This document shows, piece by piece, positions 1 to 12,600 of a stretch of DNA of 46,796 nucleotides. Every line of letters begins with the position of its first letter. Within the stretch, counting starts at the first letter, position 1. The DNA comes from Meloidogyne chitwoodi. Lineage: Eukaryota; Nematoda; Chromadorea; Rhabditida; Meloidogynidae. The notes below the pieces were generated by a model. It did not search any database and had not been told where the DNA came from. It saw only the letters and a program-made list of their open reading frames with translations. The DNA lies in the NCBI GenBank assembly GCA_015183035.1, contig JACZZP010000028.1, positions 1 through 46,796 on the forward strand, in the 5' to 3' direction. Both the position numbers and the translations under genes were made by a program.

Positions 1-130
1 AAATCGAGAAAAAAAAATCGAGAAAAAAAATCGAGAAAAAGTTTGTGTGTTTTGTATTTTCCCACCACCTCCCCTCATACTCTCCCCCACCTCCTTCAAC
101 ATCCTGTTGCTCTCTCACCTATACATGCTC

Positions 131-218
131 TAAGGCGTGCTATTCTTTGCCTATTTGCTTGAATACCTGTCGAGATACTATAAGGCGTGCTATTCTTTGC
201 CTATTGGCTTGAATACCT
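131..218 (+). repeat. Internal 38-bp direct duplication inside each 603-bp unit (first unit shown)
   Basis: Two copies of a 38-nt segment beginning taaggcgtgctattctttgc lie at 131-168 and 181-218, offset by 50 bp, with a T/G difference in the middle. The same pair recurs in every unit. The final, decaying unit carries a C at the variable base (near 21308). This suggests an older short tandem duplication fixed before the large array expanded. Confidence 0.9.
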
Positions 219-296
219 TTTGAAGCCCGATTGTTTTGGAAGCTGTGTCAAATTTACTACACATTTTTCAATTCAAAATAATTTTCAAATATAGTC

Positions 297-642
297 AAAA
301 AAAAAATCCAGAACAAAAAATCGAGAAAAAAAATAGAGAAAAAAAATCGAGAAAAAAATCGAGAAAAAAATCGAGAAAAAAACCGAGAAAAAAATTGAGA
401 AAATAGAGAAAAAAAAACCGAGAAAAAAATCGAGAAAAAAAATCGAGAAAAAAAAATAAAAAAAAATTGAGAAAAAAAATAAAAAAAAATTGAGAAAAAA
501 ATCGAGAAAAAAAAATCGAGAAAAAAATCGAACCAAAAAAAACGAGAAAAAAAATCGAAAAAAAAAATCGAGAAAAAAATAAAAAAAAAAATCGAGAAAA
601 AAAAATCGAGAAAAAAAAATCGAGAAAAAAAATCGAGAAAAA
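297..642 (+). repeat. Phased A-tract domain of the satellite unit (first unit shown)
   Basis: About 346 bp made almost entirely of A5-A10 tracts separated by tcgag, ccgag, ttgag, tagag or aat, with A-tract starts about 10-13 bp apart. Runs of A spaced near one helical turn are the classic arrangement for intrinsically curved DNA. The same domain recurs in each unit. It has no coding character: all frames give low-complexity peptides. Confidence 0.85.
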
Positions 643-3600
643 GTTTGTGTGTTTTGTATTTTCCCACCACCTCCCCTCATACTCTCCCCCACCTCCTTCA
701 ACATCCTGTTGCTCTCTCACCTATACATGCTCTAAGGCGTGCTATTCTTTGCCTATTTGCTTGAATACCTGTCGAGATACTATAAGGCGTGCTATTCTTT
801 GCCTATTGGCTTGAATACCTTTTGAAGCCCGATTGTTTTGGAAGCTGTGTCAAATTTACTACACATTTTTCAATTCAAAATAATTTTCAAATATAGTCAA
901 AAAAAAAATCCAGAACAAAAAATCGAGAAAAAAAATAGAGAAAAAAAATCGAGAAAAAAATCGAGAAAAAAATCGAGAAAAAAAACCGAGAAAAAAATTG
1001 AGAAAATAGAGAAAAAAAAACCGAGAAAAAAATCGAGAAAAAAAATCGAGAAAAAAAAATAAAAAAAAATTGAGAAAAAAAATAAAAAAAAATTGAGAAA
1101 AAAATCGAGAAAAAAAAATCGAGAAAAAAATCGAACCAAAAAAAACGAGAAAAAAAATCGAAAAAAAAAATCGAGAAAAAAATAAAAAAAAAAATCGAGA
1201 AAAAAAAATCGAGAAAAAAAAATCGAGAAAAAAAATCGAGAAAAAGTTTGTGTGTTTTGTATTTTCCCACCACCTCCCCTCATACTCTCCCCCACCTCCT
1301 TCAACATCCTGTTGCTCTCTCACCTATACATGCTCTAAGGCGTGCTATTCTTTGCCTATTTGCTTGAATACCTGTCGAGATACTATAAGGCGTGCTATTC
1401 TTTGCCTATTGGCTTGAATACCTTTTGAAGCCCGATTGTTTTGGAAGCTGTGTCAAATTTACTACACATTTTTCAATTCAAAATAATTTTCAAATATAGT
1501 CAAAAAAAAAATCCAGAACAAAAAATCGAGAAAAAAAATAGAGAAAAAAAATCGAGAAAAAAATCGAGAAAAAAATCGAGAAAAAAAACCGAGAAAAAAA
1601 TTGAGAAAATAGAGAAAAAAAAACCGAGAAAAAAATCGAGAAAAAAAATCGAGAAAAAAAAATAAAAAAAAATTGAGAAAAAAAATAAAAAAAAATTGAG
1701 AAAAAAATCGAGAAAAAAAAATCGAGAAAAAAATCGAACCAAAAAAAACGAGAAAAAAAATCGAAAAAAAAAATCGAGAAAAAAATAAAAAAAAAAATCG
1801 AGAAAAAAAAATCGAGAAAAAAAAATCGAGAAAAAAAATCGAGAAAAAGTTTGTGTGTTTTGTATTTTCCCACCACCTCCCCTCATACTCTCCCCCACCT
1901 CCTTCAACATCCTGTTGCTCTCTCACCTATACATGCTCTAAGGCGTGCTATTCTTTGCCTATTTGCTTGAATACCTGTCGAGATACTATAAGGCGTGCTA
2001 TTCTTTGCCTATTGGCTTGAATACCTTTTGAAGCCCGATTGTTTTGGAAGCTGTGTCAAATTTACTACACATTTTTCAATTCAAAATAATTTTCAAATAT
2101 AGTCAAAAAAAAAATCCAGAACAAAAAATCGAGAAAAAAAATAGAGAAAAAAAATCGAGAAAAAAATCGAGAAAAAAATCGAGAAAAAAAACCGAGAAAA
2201 AAATTGAGAAAATAGAGAAAAAAAAACCGAGAAAAAAATCGAGAAAAAAAATCGAGAAAAAAAAATAAAAAAAAATTGAGAAAAAAAATAAAAAAAAATT
2301 GAGAAAAAAATCGAGAAAAAAAAATCGAGAAAAAAATCGAACCAAAAAAAACGAGAAAAAAAATCGAAAAAAAAAATCGAGAAAAAAATAAAAAAAAAAA
2401 TCGAGAAAAAAAAATCGAGAAAAAAAAATCGAGAAAAAAAATCGAGAAAAAGTTTGTGTGTTTTGTATTTTCCCACCACCTCCCCTCATACTCTCCCCCA
2501 CCTCCTTCAACATCCTGTTGCTCTCTCACCTATACATGCTCTAAGGCGTGCTATTCTTTGCCTATTTGCTTGAATACCTGTCGAGATACTATAAGGCGTG
2601 CTATTCTTTGCCTATTGGCTTGAATACCTTTTGAAGCCCGATTGTTTTGGAAGCTGTGTCAAATTTACTACACATTTTTCAATTCAAAATAATTTTCAAA
2701 TATAGTCAAAAAAAAAATCCAGAACAAAAAATCGAGAAAAAAAATAGAGAAAAAAAATCGAGAAAAAAATCGAGAAAAAAATCGAGAAAAAAAACCGAGA
2801 AAAAAATTGAGAAAATAGAGAAAAAAAAACCGAGAAAAAAATCGAGAAAAAAAATCGAGAAAAAAAAATAAAAAAAAATTGAGAAAAAAAATAAAAAAAA
2901 ATTGAGAAAAAAATCGAGAAAAAAAAATCGAGAAAAAAATCGAACCAAAAAAAACGAGAAAAAAAATCGAAAAAAAAAATCGAGAAAAAAATAAAAAAAA
3001 AAATCGAGAAAAAAAAATCGAGAAAAAAAAATCGAGAAAAAAAATCGAGAAAAAGTTTGTGTGTTTTGTATTTTCCCACCACCTCCCCTCATACTCTCCC
3101 CCACCTCCTTCAACATCCTGTTGCTCTCTCACCTATACATGCTCTAAGGCGTGCTATTCTTTGCCTATTTGCTTGAATACCTGTCGAGATACTATAAGGC
3201 GTGCTATTCTTTGCCTATTGGCTTGAATACCTTTTGAAGCCCGATTGTTTTGGAAGCTGTGTCAAATTTACTACACATTTTTCAATTCAAAATAATTTTC
3301 AAATATAGTCAAAAAAAAAATCCAGAACAAAAAATCGAGAAAAAAAATAGAGAAAAAAAATCGAGAAAAAAATCGAGAAAAAAATCGAGAAAAAAAACCG
3401 AGAAAAAAATTGAGAAAATAGAGAAAAAAAAACCGAGAAAAAAATCGAGAAAAAAAATCGAGAAAAAAAAATAAAAAAAAATTGAGAAAAAAAATAAAAA
3501 AAAATTGAGAAAAAAATCGAGAAAAAAAAATCGAGAAAAAAATCGAACCAAAAAAAACGAGAAAAAAAATCGAAAAAAAAAATCGAGAAAAAAATAAAAA

Positions 3601-6600
3601 AAAAAATCGAGAAAAAAAAATCGAGAAAAAAAAATCGAGAAAAAAAATCGAGAAAAAGTTTGTGTGTTTTGTATTTTCCCACCACCTCCCCTCATACTCT
3701 CCCCCACCTCCTTCAACATCCTGTTGCTCTCTCACCTATACATGCTCTAAGGCGTGCTATTCTTTGCCTATTTGCTTGAATACCTGTCGAGATACTATAA
3801 GGCGTGCTATTCTTTGCCTATTGGCTTGAATACCTTTTGAAGCCCGATTGTTTTGGAAGCTGTGTCAAATTTACTACACATTTTTCAATTCAAAATAATT
3901 TTCAAATATAGTCAAAAAAAAAATCCAGAACAAAAAATCGAGAAAAAAAATAGAGAAAAAAAATCGAGAAAAAAATCGAGAAAAAAATCGAGAAAAAAAA
4001 CCGAGAAAAAAATTGAGAAAATAGAGAAAAAAAAACCGAGAAAAAAATCGAGAAAAAAAATCGAGAAAAAAAAATAAAAAAAAATTGAGAAAAAAAATAA
4101 AAAAAAATTGAGAAAAAAATCGAGAAAAAAAAATCGAGAAAAAAATCGAACCAAAAAAAACGAGAAAAAAAATCGAAAAAAAAAATCGAGAAAAAAATAA
4201 AAAAAAAAATCGAGAAAAAAAAATCGAGAAAAAAAAATCGAGAAAAAAAATCGAGAAAAAGTTTGTGTGTTTTGTATTTTCCCACCACCTCCCCTCATAC
4301 TCTCCCCCACCTCCTTCAACATCCTGTTGCTCTCTCACCTATACATGCTCTAAGGCGTGCTATTCTTTGCCTATTTGCTTGAATACCTGTCGAGATACTA
4401 TAAGGCGTGCTATTCTTTGCCTATTGGCTTGAATACCTTTTGAAGCCCGATTGTTTTGGAAGCTGTGTCAAATTTACTACACATTTTTCAATTCAAAATA
4501 ATTTTCAAATATAGTCAAAAAAAAATCCAGAACAAAAAATCGAGAAAAAAAATAGAGAAAAAAAATCGAGAAAAAAATCGAGAAAAAAATCGAGAAAAAA
4601 AACCGAGAAAAAAATTGAGAAAATAGAGAAAAAAAACCGAGAAAAAAATCGAGAAAAAAAATCGAGAAAAAAAAATAAAAAAAAATTGAGAAAAAAAATA
4701 AAAAAAAATTGAGAAAAAAATCGAGAAAAAAAAATCGAGAAAAAAATCGAACCAAAAAAAACGAGAAAAAAAATCGAAAAAAAAAATCGAGAAAAAAATA
4801 AAAAAAAAAATCGAGAAAAAAAAATCGAGAAAAAAAAATCGAGAAAAAAAATCGAGAAAAAGTTTGTGTGTTTTGTATTTTCCCACCACCTCCCCTCATA
4901 CTCTCCCCCACCTCCTTCAACATCCTGTTGCTCTCTCACCTATACATGCTCTAAGGCGTGCTATTCTTTGCCTATTTGCTTGAATACCTGTCGAGATACT
5001 ATAAGGCGTGCTATTCTTTGCCTATTGGCTTGAATACCTTTTGAAGCCCGATTGTTTTGGAAGCTGTGTCAAATTTACTACACATTTTTCAATTCAAAAT
5101 AATTTTCAAATATAGTCAAAAAAAAAATCCAGAACAAAAAATCGAGAAAAAAAATAGAGAAAAAAAATCGAGAAAAAAATCGAGAAAAAAATCGAGAAAA
5201 AAAACCGAGAAAAAAATTGAGAAAATAGAGAAAAAAAAACCGAGAAAAAAATCGAGAAAAAAAATCGAGAAAAAAAAATAAAAAAAAATTGAGAAAAAAA
5301 ATAAAAAAAAATTGAGAAAAAAATCGAGAAAAAAAAATCGAGAAAAAAATCGAACCAAAAAAAACGAGAAAAAAAATCGAAAAAAAAAATCGAGAAAAAA
5401 ATAAAAAAAAAAATCGAGAAAAAAAAATCGAGAAAAAAAAATCGAGAAAAAAAATCGAGAAAAAGTTTGTGTGTTTTGTATTTTCCCACCACCTCCCCTC
5501 ATACTCTCCCCCACCTCCTTCAACATCCTGTTGCTCTCTCACCTATACATGCTCTAAGGCGTGCTATTCTTTGCCTATTTGCTTGAATACCTGTCGAGAT
5601 ACTATAAGGCGTGCTATTCTTTGCCTATTGGCTTGAATACCTTTTGAAGCCCGATTGTTTTGGAAGCTGTGTCAAATTTACTACACATTTTTCAATTCAA
5701 AATAATTTTCAAATATAGTCAAAAAAAAAATCCAGAACAAAAAATCGAGAAAAAAAATAGAGAAAAAAAATCGAGAAAAAAATCGAGAAAAAAATCGAGA
5801 AAAAAAACCGAGAAAAAAATTGAGAAAATAGAGAAAAAAAAACCGAGAAAAAAATCGAGAAAAAAAATCGAGAAAAAAAAATAAAAAAAAATTGAGAAAA
5901 AAAATAAAAAAAAATTGAGAAAAAAATCGAGAAAAAAAAATCGAGAAAAAAATCGAACCAAAAAAAACGAGAAAAAAAATCGAAAAAAAAAATCGAGAAA
6001 AAAATAAAAAAAAAAATCGAGAAAAAAAAATCGAGAAAAAAAAATCGAGAAAAAAAATCGAGAAAAAGTTTGTGTGTTTTGTATTTTCCCACCACCTCCC
6101 CTCATACTCTCCCCCACCTCCTTCAACATCCTGTTGCTCTCTCACCTATACATGCTCTAAGGCGTGCTATTCTTTGCCTATTTGCTTGAATACCTGTCGA
6201 GATACTATAAGGCGTGCTATTCTTTGCCTATTGGCTTGAATACCTTTTGAAGCCCGATTGTTTTGGAAGCTGTGTCAAATTTACTACACATTTTTCAATT
6301 CAAAATAATTTTCAAATATAGTCAAAAAAAAAATCCAGAACAAAAAATCGAGAAAAAAAATAGAGAAAAAAAATCGAGAAAAAAATCGAGAAAAAAATCG
6401 AGAAAAAAAACCGAGAAAAAAATTGAGAAAATAGAGAAAAAAAAACCGAGAAAAAAATCGAGAAAAAAAATCGAGAAAAAAAAATAAAAAAAAATTGAGA
6501 AAAAAAATAAAAAAAAATTGAGAAAAAAATCGAGAAAAAAAAATCGAGAAAAAAATCGAACCAAAAAAAACGAGAAAAAAAATCGAAAAAAAAAATCGAG

Positions 6601-9600
6601 AAAAAAATAAAAAAAAAAATCGAGAAAAAAAAATCGAGAAAAAAAAATCGAGAAAAAAAATCGAGAAAAAGTTTGTGTGTTTTGTATTTTCCCACCACCT
6701 CCCCTCATACTCTCCCCCACCTCCTTCAACATCCTGTTGCTCTCTCACCTATACATGCTCTAAGGCGTGCTATTCTTTGCCTATTTGCTTGAATACCTGT
6801 CGAGATACTATAAGGCGTGCTATTCTTTGCCTATTGGCTTGAATACCTTTTGAAGCCCGATTGTTTTGGAAGCTGTGTCAAATTTACTACACATTTTTCA
6901 ATTCAAAATAATTTTCAAATATAGTCAAAAAAAAAATCCAGAACAAAAAATCGAGAAAAAAAATAGAGAAAAAAAATCGAGAAAAAAATCGAGAAAAAAA
7001 TCGAGAAAAAAAACCGAGAAAAAAATTGAGAAAATAGAGAAAAAAAAACCGAGAAAAAAATCGAGAAAAAAAATCGAGAAAAAAAAATAAAAAAAAATTG
7101 AGAAAAAAAATAAAAAAAAATTGAGAAAAAAATCGAGAAAAAAAAATCGAGAAAAAAATCGAACCAAAAAAAACGAGAAAAAAAATCGAAAAAAAAAATC
7201 GAGAAAAAAATAAAAAAAAAAATCGAGAAAAAAAAATCGAGAAAAAAAAATCGAGAAAAAAAATCGAGAAAAAGTTTGTGTGTTTTGTATTTTCCCACCA
7301 CCTCCCCTCATACTCTCCCCCACCTCCTTCAACATCCTGTTGCTCTCTCACCTATACATGCTCTAAGGCGTGCTATTCTTTGCCTATTTGCTTGAATACC
7401 TGTCGAGATACTATAAGGCGTGCTATTCTTTGCCTATTGGCTTGAATACCTTTTGAAGCCCGATTGTTTTGGAAGCTGTGTCAAATTTACTACACATTTT
7501 TCAATTCAAAATAATTTTCAAATATAGTCAAAAAAAAAATCCAGAACAAAAAATCGAGAAAAAAAATAGAGAAAAAAAATCGAGAAAAAAATCGAGAAAA
7601 AAATCGAGAAAAAAAACCGAGAAAAAAATTGAGAAAATAGAGAAAAAAAAACCGAGAAAAAAATCGAGAAAAAAAATCGAGAAAAAAAAATAAAAAAAAA
7701 TTGAGAAAAAAAATAAAAAAAAATTGAGAAAAAAATCGAGAAAAAAAAATCGAGAAAAAAATCGAACCAAAAAAAACGAGAAAAAAAATCGAAAAAAAAA
7801 ATCGAGAAAAAAATAAAAAAAAAAATCGAGAAAAAAAAATCGAGAAAAAAAAATCGAGAAAAAAAATCGAGAAAAAGTTTGTGTGTTTTGTATTTTCCCA
7901 CCACCTCCCCTCATACTCTCCCCCACCTCCTTCAACATCCTGTTGCTCTCTCACCTATACATGCTCTAAGGCGTGCTATTCTTTGCCTATTTGCTTGAAT
8001 ACCTGTCGAGATACTATAAGGCGTGCTATTCTTTGCCTATTGGCTTGAATACCTTTTGAAGCCCGATTGTTTTGGAAGCTGTGTCAAATTTACTACACAT
8101 TTTTCAATTCAAAATAATTTTCAAATATAGTCAAAAAAAAAATCCAGAACAAAAAATCGAGAAAAAAAATAGAGAAAAAAAATCGAGAAAAAAATCGAGA
8201 AAAAAATCGAGAAAAAAAACCGAGAAAAAAATTGAGAAAATAGAGAAAAAAAAACCGAGAAAAAAATCGAGAAAAAAAATCGAGAAAAAAAAATAAAAAA
8301 AAATTGAGAAAAAAAATAAAAAAAAATTGAGAAAAAAATCGAGAAAAAAAAATCGAGAAAAAAATCGAACCAAAAAAAACGAGAAAAAAAATCGAAAAAA
8401 AAAATCGAGAAAAAAATAAAAAAAAAAATCGAGAAAAAAAAATCGAGAAAAAAAAATCGAGAAAAAAAATCGAGAAAAAGTTTGTGTGTTTTGTATTTTC
8501 CCACCACCTCCCCTCATACTCTCCCCCACCTCCTTCAACATCCTGTTGCTCTCTCACCTATACATGCTCTAAGGCGTGCTATTCTTTGCCTATTTGCTTG
8601 AATACCTGTCGAGATACTATAAGGCGTGCTATTCTTTGCCTATTGGCTTGAATACCTTTTGAAGCCCGATTGTTTTGGAAGCTGTGTCAAATTTACTACA
8701 CATTTTTCAATTCAAAATAATTTTCAAATATAGTCAAAAAAAAAATCCAGAACAAAAAATCGAGAAAAAAAATAGAGAAAAAAAATCGAGAAAAAAATCG
8801 AGAAAAAAATCGAGAAAAAAAACCGAGAAAAAAATTGAGAAAATAGAGAAAAAAAAACCGAGAAAAAAATCGAGAAAAAAAATCGAGAAAAAAAAATAAA
8901 AAAAAATTGAGAAAAAAAATAAAAAAAAATTGAGAAAAAAATCGAGAAAAAAAAATCGAGAAAAAAATCGAACCAAAAAAAACGAGAAAAAAAATCGAAA
9001 AAAAAAATCGAGAAAAAAATAAAAAAAAAAATCGAGAAAAAAAAATCGAGAAAAAAAAATCGAGAAAAAAAATCGAGAAAAAGTTTGTGTGTTTTGTATT
9101 TTCCCACCACCTCCCCTCATACTCTCCCCCACCTCCTTCAACATCCTGTTGCTCTCTCACCTATACATGCTCTAAGGCGTGCTATTCTTTGCCTATTTGC
9201 TTGAATACCTGTCGAGATACTATAAGGCGTGCTATTCTTTGCCTATTGGCTTGAATACCTTTTGAAGCCCGATTGTTTTGGAAGCTGTGTCAAATTTACT
9301 ACACATTTTTCAATTCAAAATAATTTTCAAATATAGTCAAAAAAAAAATCCAGAACAAAAAATCGAGAAAAAAAATAGAGAAAAAAAATCGAGAAAAAAA
9401 TCGAGAAAAAAATCGAGAAAAAAAACCGAGAAAAAAATTGAGAAAATAGAGAAAAAAAAACCGAGAAAAAAATCGAGAAAAAAAATCGAGAAAAAAAAAT
9501 AAAAAAAAATTGAGAAAAAAAATAAAAAAAAATTGAGAAAAAAATCGAGAAAAAAAAATCGAGAAAAAAATCGAACCAAAAAAAACGAGAAAAAAAATCG

Positions 9601-12600
9601 AAAAAAAAAATCGAGAAAAAAATAAAAAAAAAAATCGAGAAAAAAAAATCGAGAAAAAAAAATCGAGAAAAAAAATCGAGAAAAAGTTTGTGTGTTTTGT
9701 ATTTTCCCACCACCTCCCCTCATACTCTCCCCCACCTCCTTCAACATCCTGTTGCTCTCTCACCTATACATGCTCTAAGGCGTGCTATTCTTTGCCTATT
9801 TGCTTGAATACCTGTCGAGATACTATAAGGCGTGCTATTCTTTGCCTATTGGCTTGAATACCTTTTGAAGCCCGATTGTTTTGGAAGCTGTGTCAAATTT
9901 ACTACACATTTTTCAATTCAAAATAATTTTCAAATATAGTCAAAAAAAAAATCCAGAACAAAAAATCGAGAAAAAAAATAGAGAAAAAAAATCGAGAAAA
10001 AAATCGAGAAAAAAATCGAGAAAAAAAACCGAGAAAAAAATTGAGAAAATAGAGAAAAAAAAACCGAGAAAAAAATCGAGAAAAAAAATCGAGAAAAAAA
10101 AATAAAAAAAAATTGAGAAAAAAAATAAAAAAAAATTGAGAAAAAAATCGAGAAAAAAAAATCGAGAAAAAAATCGAACCAAAAAAAACGAGAAAAAAAA
10201 TCGAAAAAAAAAATCGAGAAAAAAATAAAAAAAAAAATCGAGAAAAAAAAATCGAGAAAAAAAAATCGAGAAAAAAAATCGAGAAAAAGTTTGTGTGTTT
10301 TGTATTTTCCCACCACCTCCCCTCATACTCTCCCCCACCTCCTTCAACATCCTGTTGCTCTCTCACCTATACATGCTCTAAGGCGTGCTATTCTTTGCCT
10401 ATTTGCTTGAATACCTGTCGAGATACTATAAGGCGTGCTATTCTTTGCCTATTGGCTTGAATACCTTTTGAAGCCCGATTGTTTTGGAAGCTGTGTCAAA
10501 TTTACTACACATTTTTCAATTCAAAATAATTTTCAAATATAGTCAAAAAAAAAATCCAGAACAAAAAATCGAGAAAAAAAATAGAGAAAAAAAATCGAGA
10601 AAAAAATCGAGAAAAAAATCGAGAAAAAAAACCGAGAAAAAAATTGAGAAAATAGAGAAAAAAAAACCGAGAAAAAAATCGAGAAAAAAAATCGAGAAAA
10701 AAAAATAAAAAAAAATTGAGAAAAAAAATAAAAAAAAATTGAGAAAAAAATCGAGAAAAAAAAATCGAGAAAAAAATCGAACCAAAAAAAACGAGAAAAA
10801 AAATCGAAAAAAAAAATCGAGAAAAAAATAAAAAAAAAAATCGAGAAAAAAAAATCGAGAAAAAAAAATCGAGAAAAAAAATCGAGAAAAAGTTTGTGTG
10901 TTTTGTATTTTCCCACCACCTCCCCTCATACTCTCCCCCACCTCCTTCAACATCCTGTTGCTCTCTCACCTATACATGCTCTAAGGCGTGCTATTCTTTG
11001 CCTATTTGCTTGAATACCTGTCGAGATACTATAAGGCGTGCTATTCTTTGCCTATTGGCTTGAATACCTTTTGAAGCCCGATTGTTTTGGAAGCTGTGTC
11101 AAATTTACTACACATTTTTCAATTCAAAATAATTTTCAAATATAGTCAAAAAAAAAATCCAGAACAAAAAATCGAGAAAAAAAATAGAGAAAAAAAATCG
11201 AGAAAAAAATCGAGAAAAAAATCGAGAAAAAAAACCGAGAAAAAAATTGAGAAAATAGAGAAAAAAAAACCGAGAAAAAAATCGAGAAAAAAAATCGAGA
11301 AAAAAAAATAAAAAAAAATTGAGAAAAAAAATAAAAAAAAATTGAGAAAAAAATCGAGAAAAAAAAATCGAGAAAAAAATCGAACCAAAAAAAACGAGAA
11401 AAAAAATCGAAAAAAAAAATCGAGAAAAAAATAAAAAAAAAAATCGAGAAAAAAAAATCGAGAAAAAAAAATCGAGAAAAAAAATCGAGAAAAAGTTTGT
11501 GTGTTTTGTATTTTCCCACCACCTCCCCTCATACTCTCCCCCACCTCCTTCAACATCCTGTTGCTCTCTCACCTATACATGCTCTAAGGCGTGCTATTCT
11601 TTGCCTATTTGCTTGAATACCTGTCGAGATACTATAAGGCGTGCTATTCTTTGCCTATTGGCTTGAATACCTTTTGAAGCCCGATTGTTTTGGAAGCTGT
11701 GTCAAATTTACTACACATTTTTCAATTCAAAATAATTTTCAAATATAGTCAAAAAAAAAATCCAGAACAAAAAATCGAGAAAAAAAATAGAGAAAAAAAA
11801 TCGAGAAAAAAATCGAGAAAAAAATCGAGAAAAAAAACCGAGAAAAAAATTGAGAAAATAGAGAAAAAAAAACCGAGAAAAAAATCGAGAAAAAAAATCG
11901 AGAAAAAAAAATAAAAAAAAATTGAGAAAAAAAATAAAAAAAAATTGAGAAAAAAATCGAGAAAAAAAAATCGAGAAAAAAATCGAACCAAAAAAAACGA
12001 GAAAAAAAATCGAAAAAAAAAATCGAGAAAAAAATAAAAAAAAAAATCGAGAAAAAAAAATCGAGAAAAAAAAATCGAGAAAAAAAATCGAGAAAAAGTT
12101 TGTGTGTTTTGTATTTTCCCACCACCTCCCCTCATACTCTCCCCCACCTCCTTCAACATCCTGTTGCTCTCTCACCTATACATGCTCTAAGGCGTGCTAT
12201 TCTTTGCCTATTTGCTTGAATACCTGTCGAGATACTATAAGGCGTGCTATTCTTTGCCTATTGGCTTGAATACCTTTTGAAGCCCGATTGTTTTGGAAGC
12301 TGTGTCAAATTTACTACACATTTTTCAATTCAAAATAATTTTCAAATATAGTCAAAAAAAAAATCCAGAACAAAAAATCGAGAAAAAAAATAGAGAAAAA
12401 AAATCGAGAAAAAAATCGAGAAAAAAATCGAGAAAAAAAACCGAGAAAAAAATTGAGAAAATAGAGAAAAAAAAACCGAGAAAAAAATCGAGAAAAAAAA
12501 TCGAGAAAAAAAAATAAAAAAAAATTGAGAAAAAAAATAAAAAAAAATTGAGAAAAAAATCGAGAAAAAAAAATCGAGAAAAAAATCGAACCAAAAAAAA

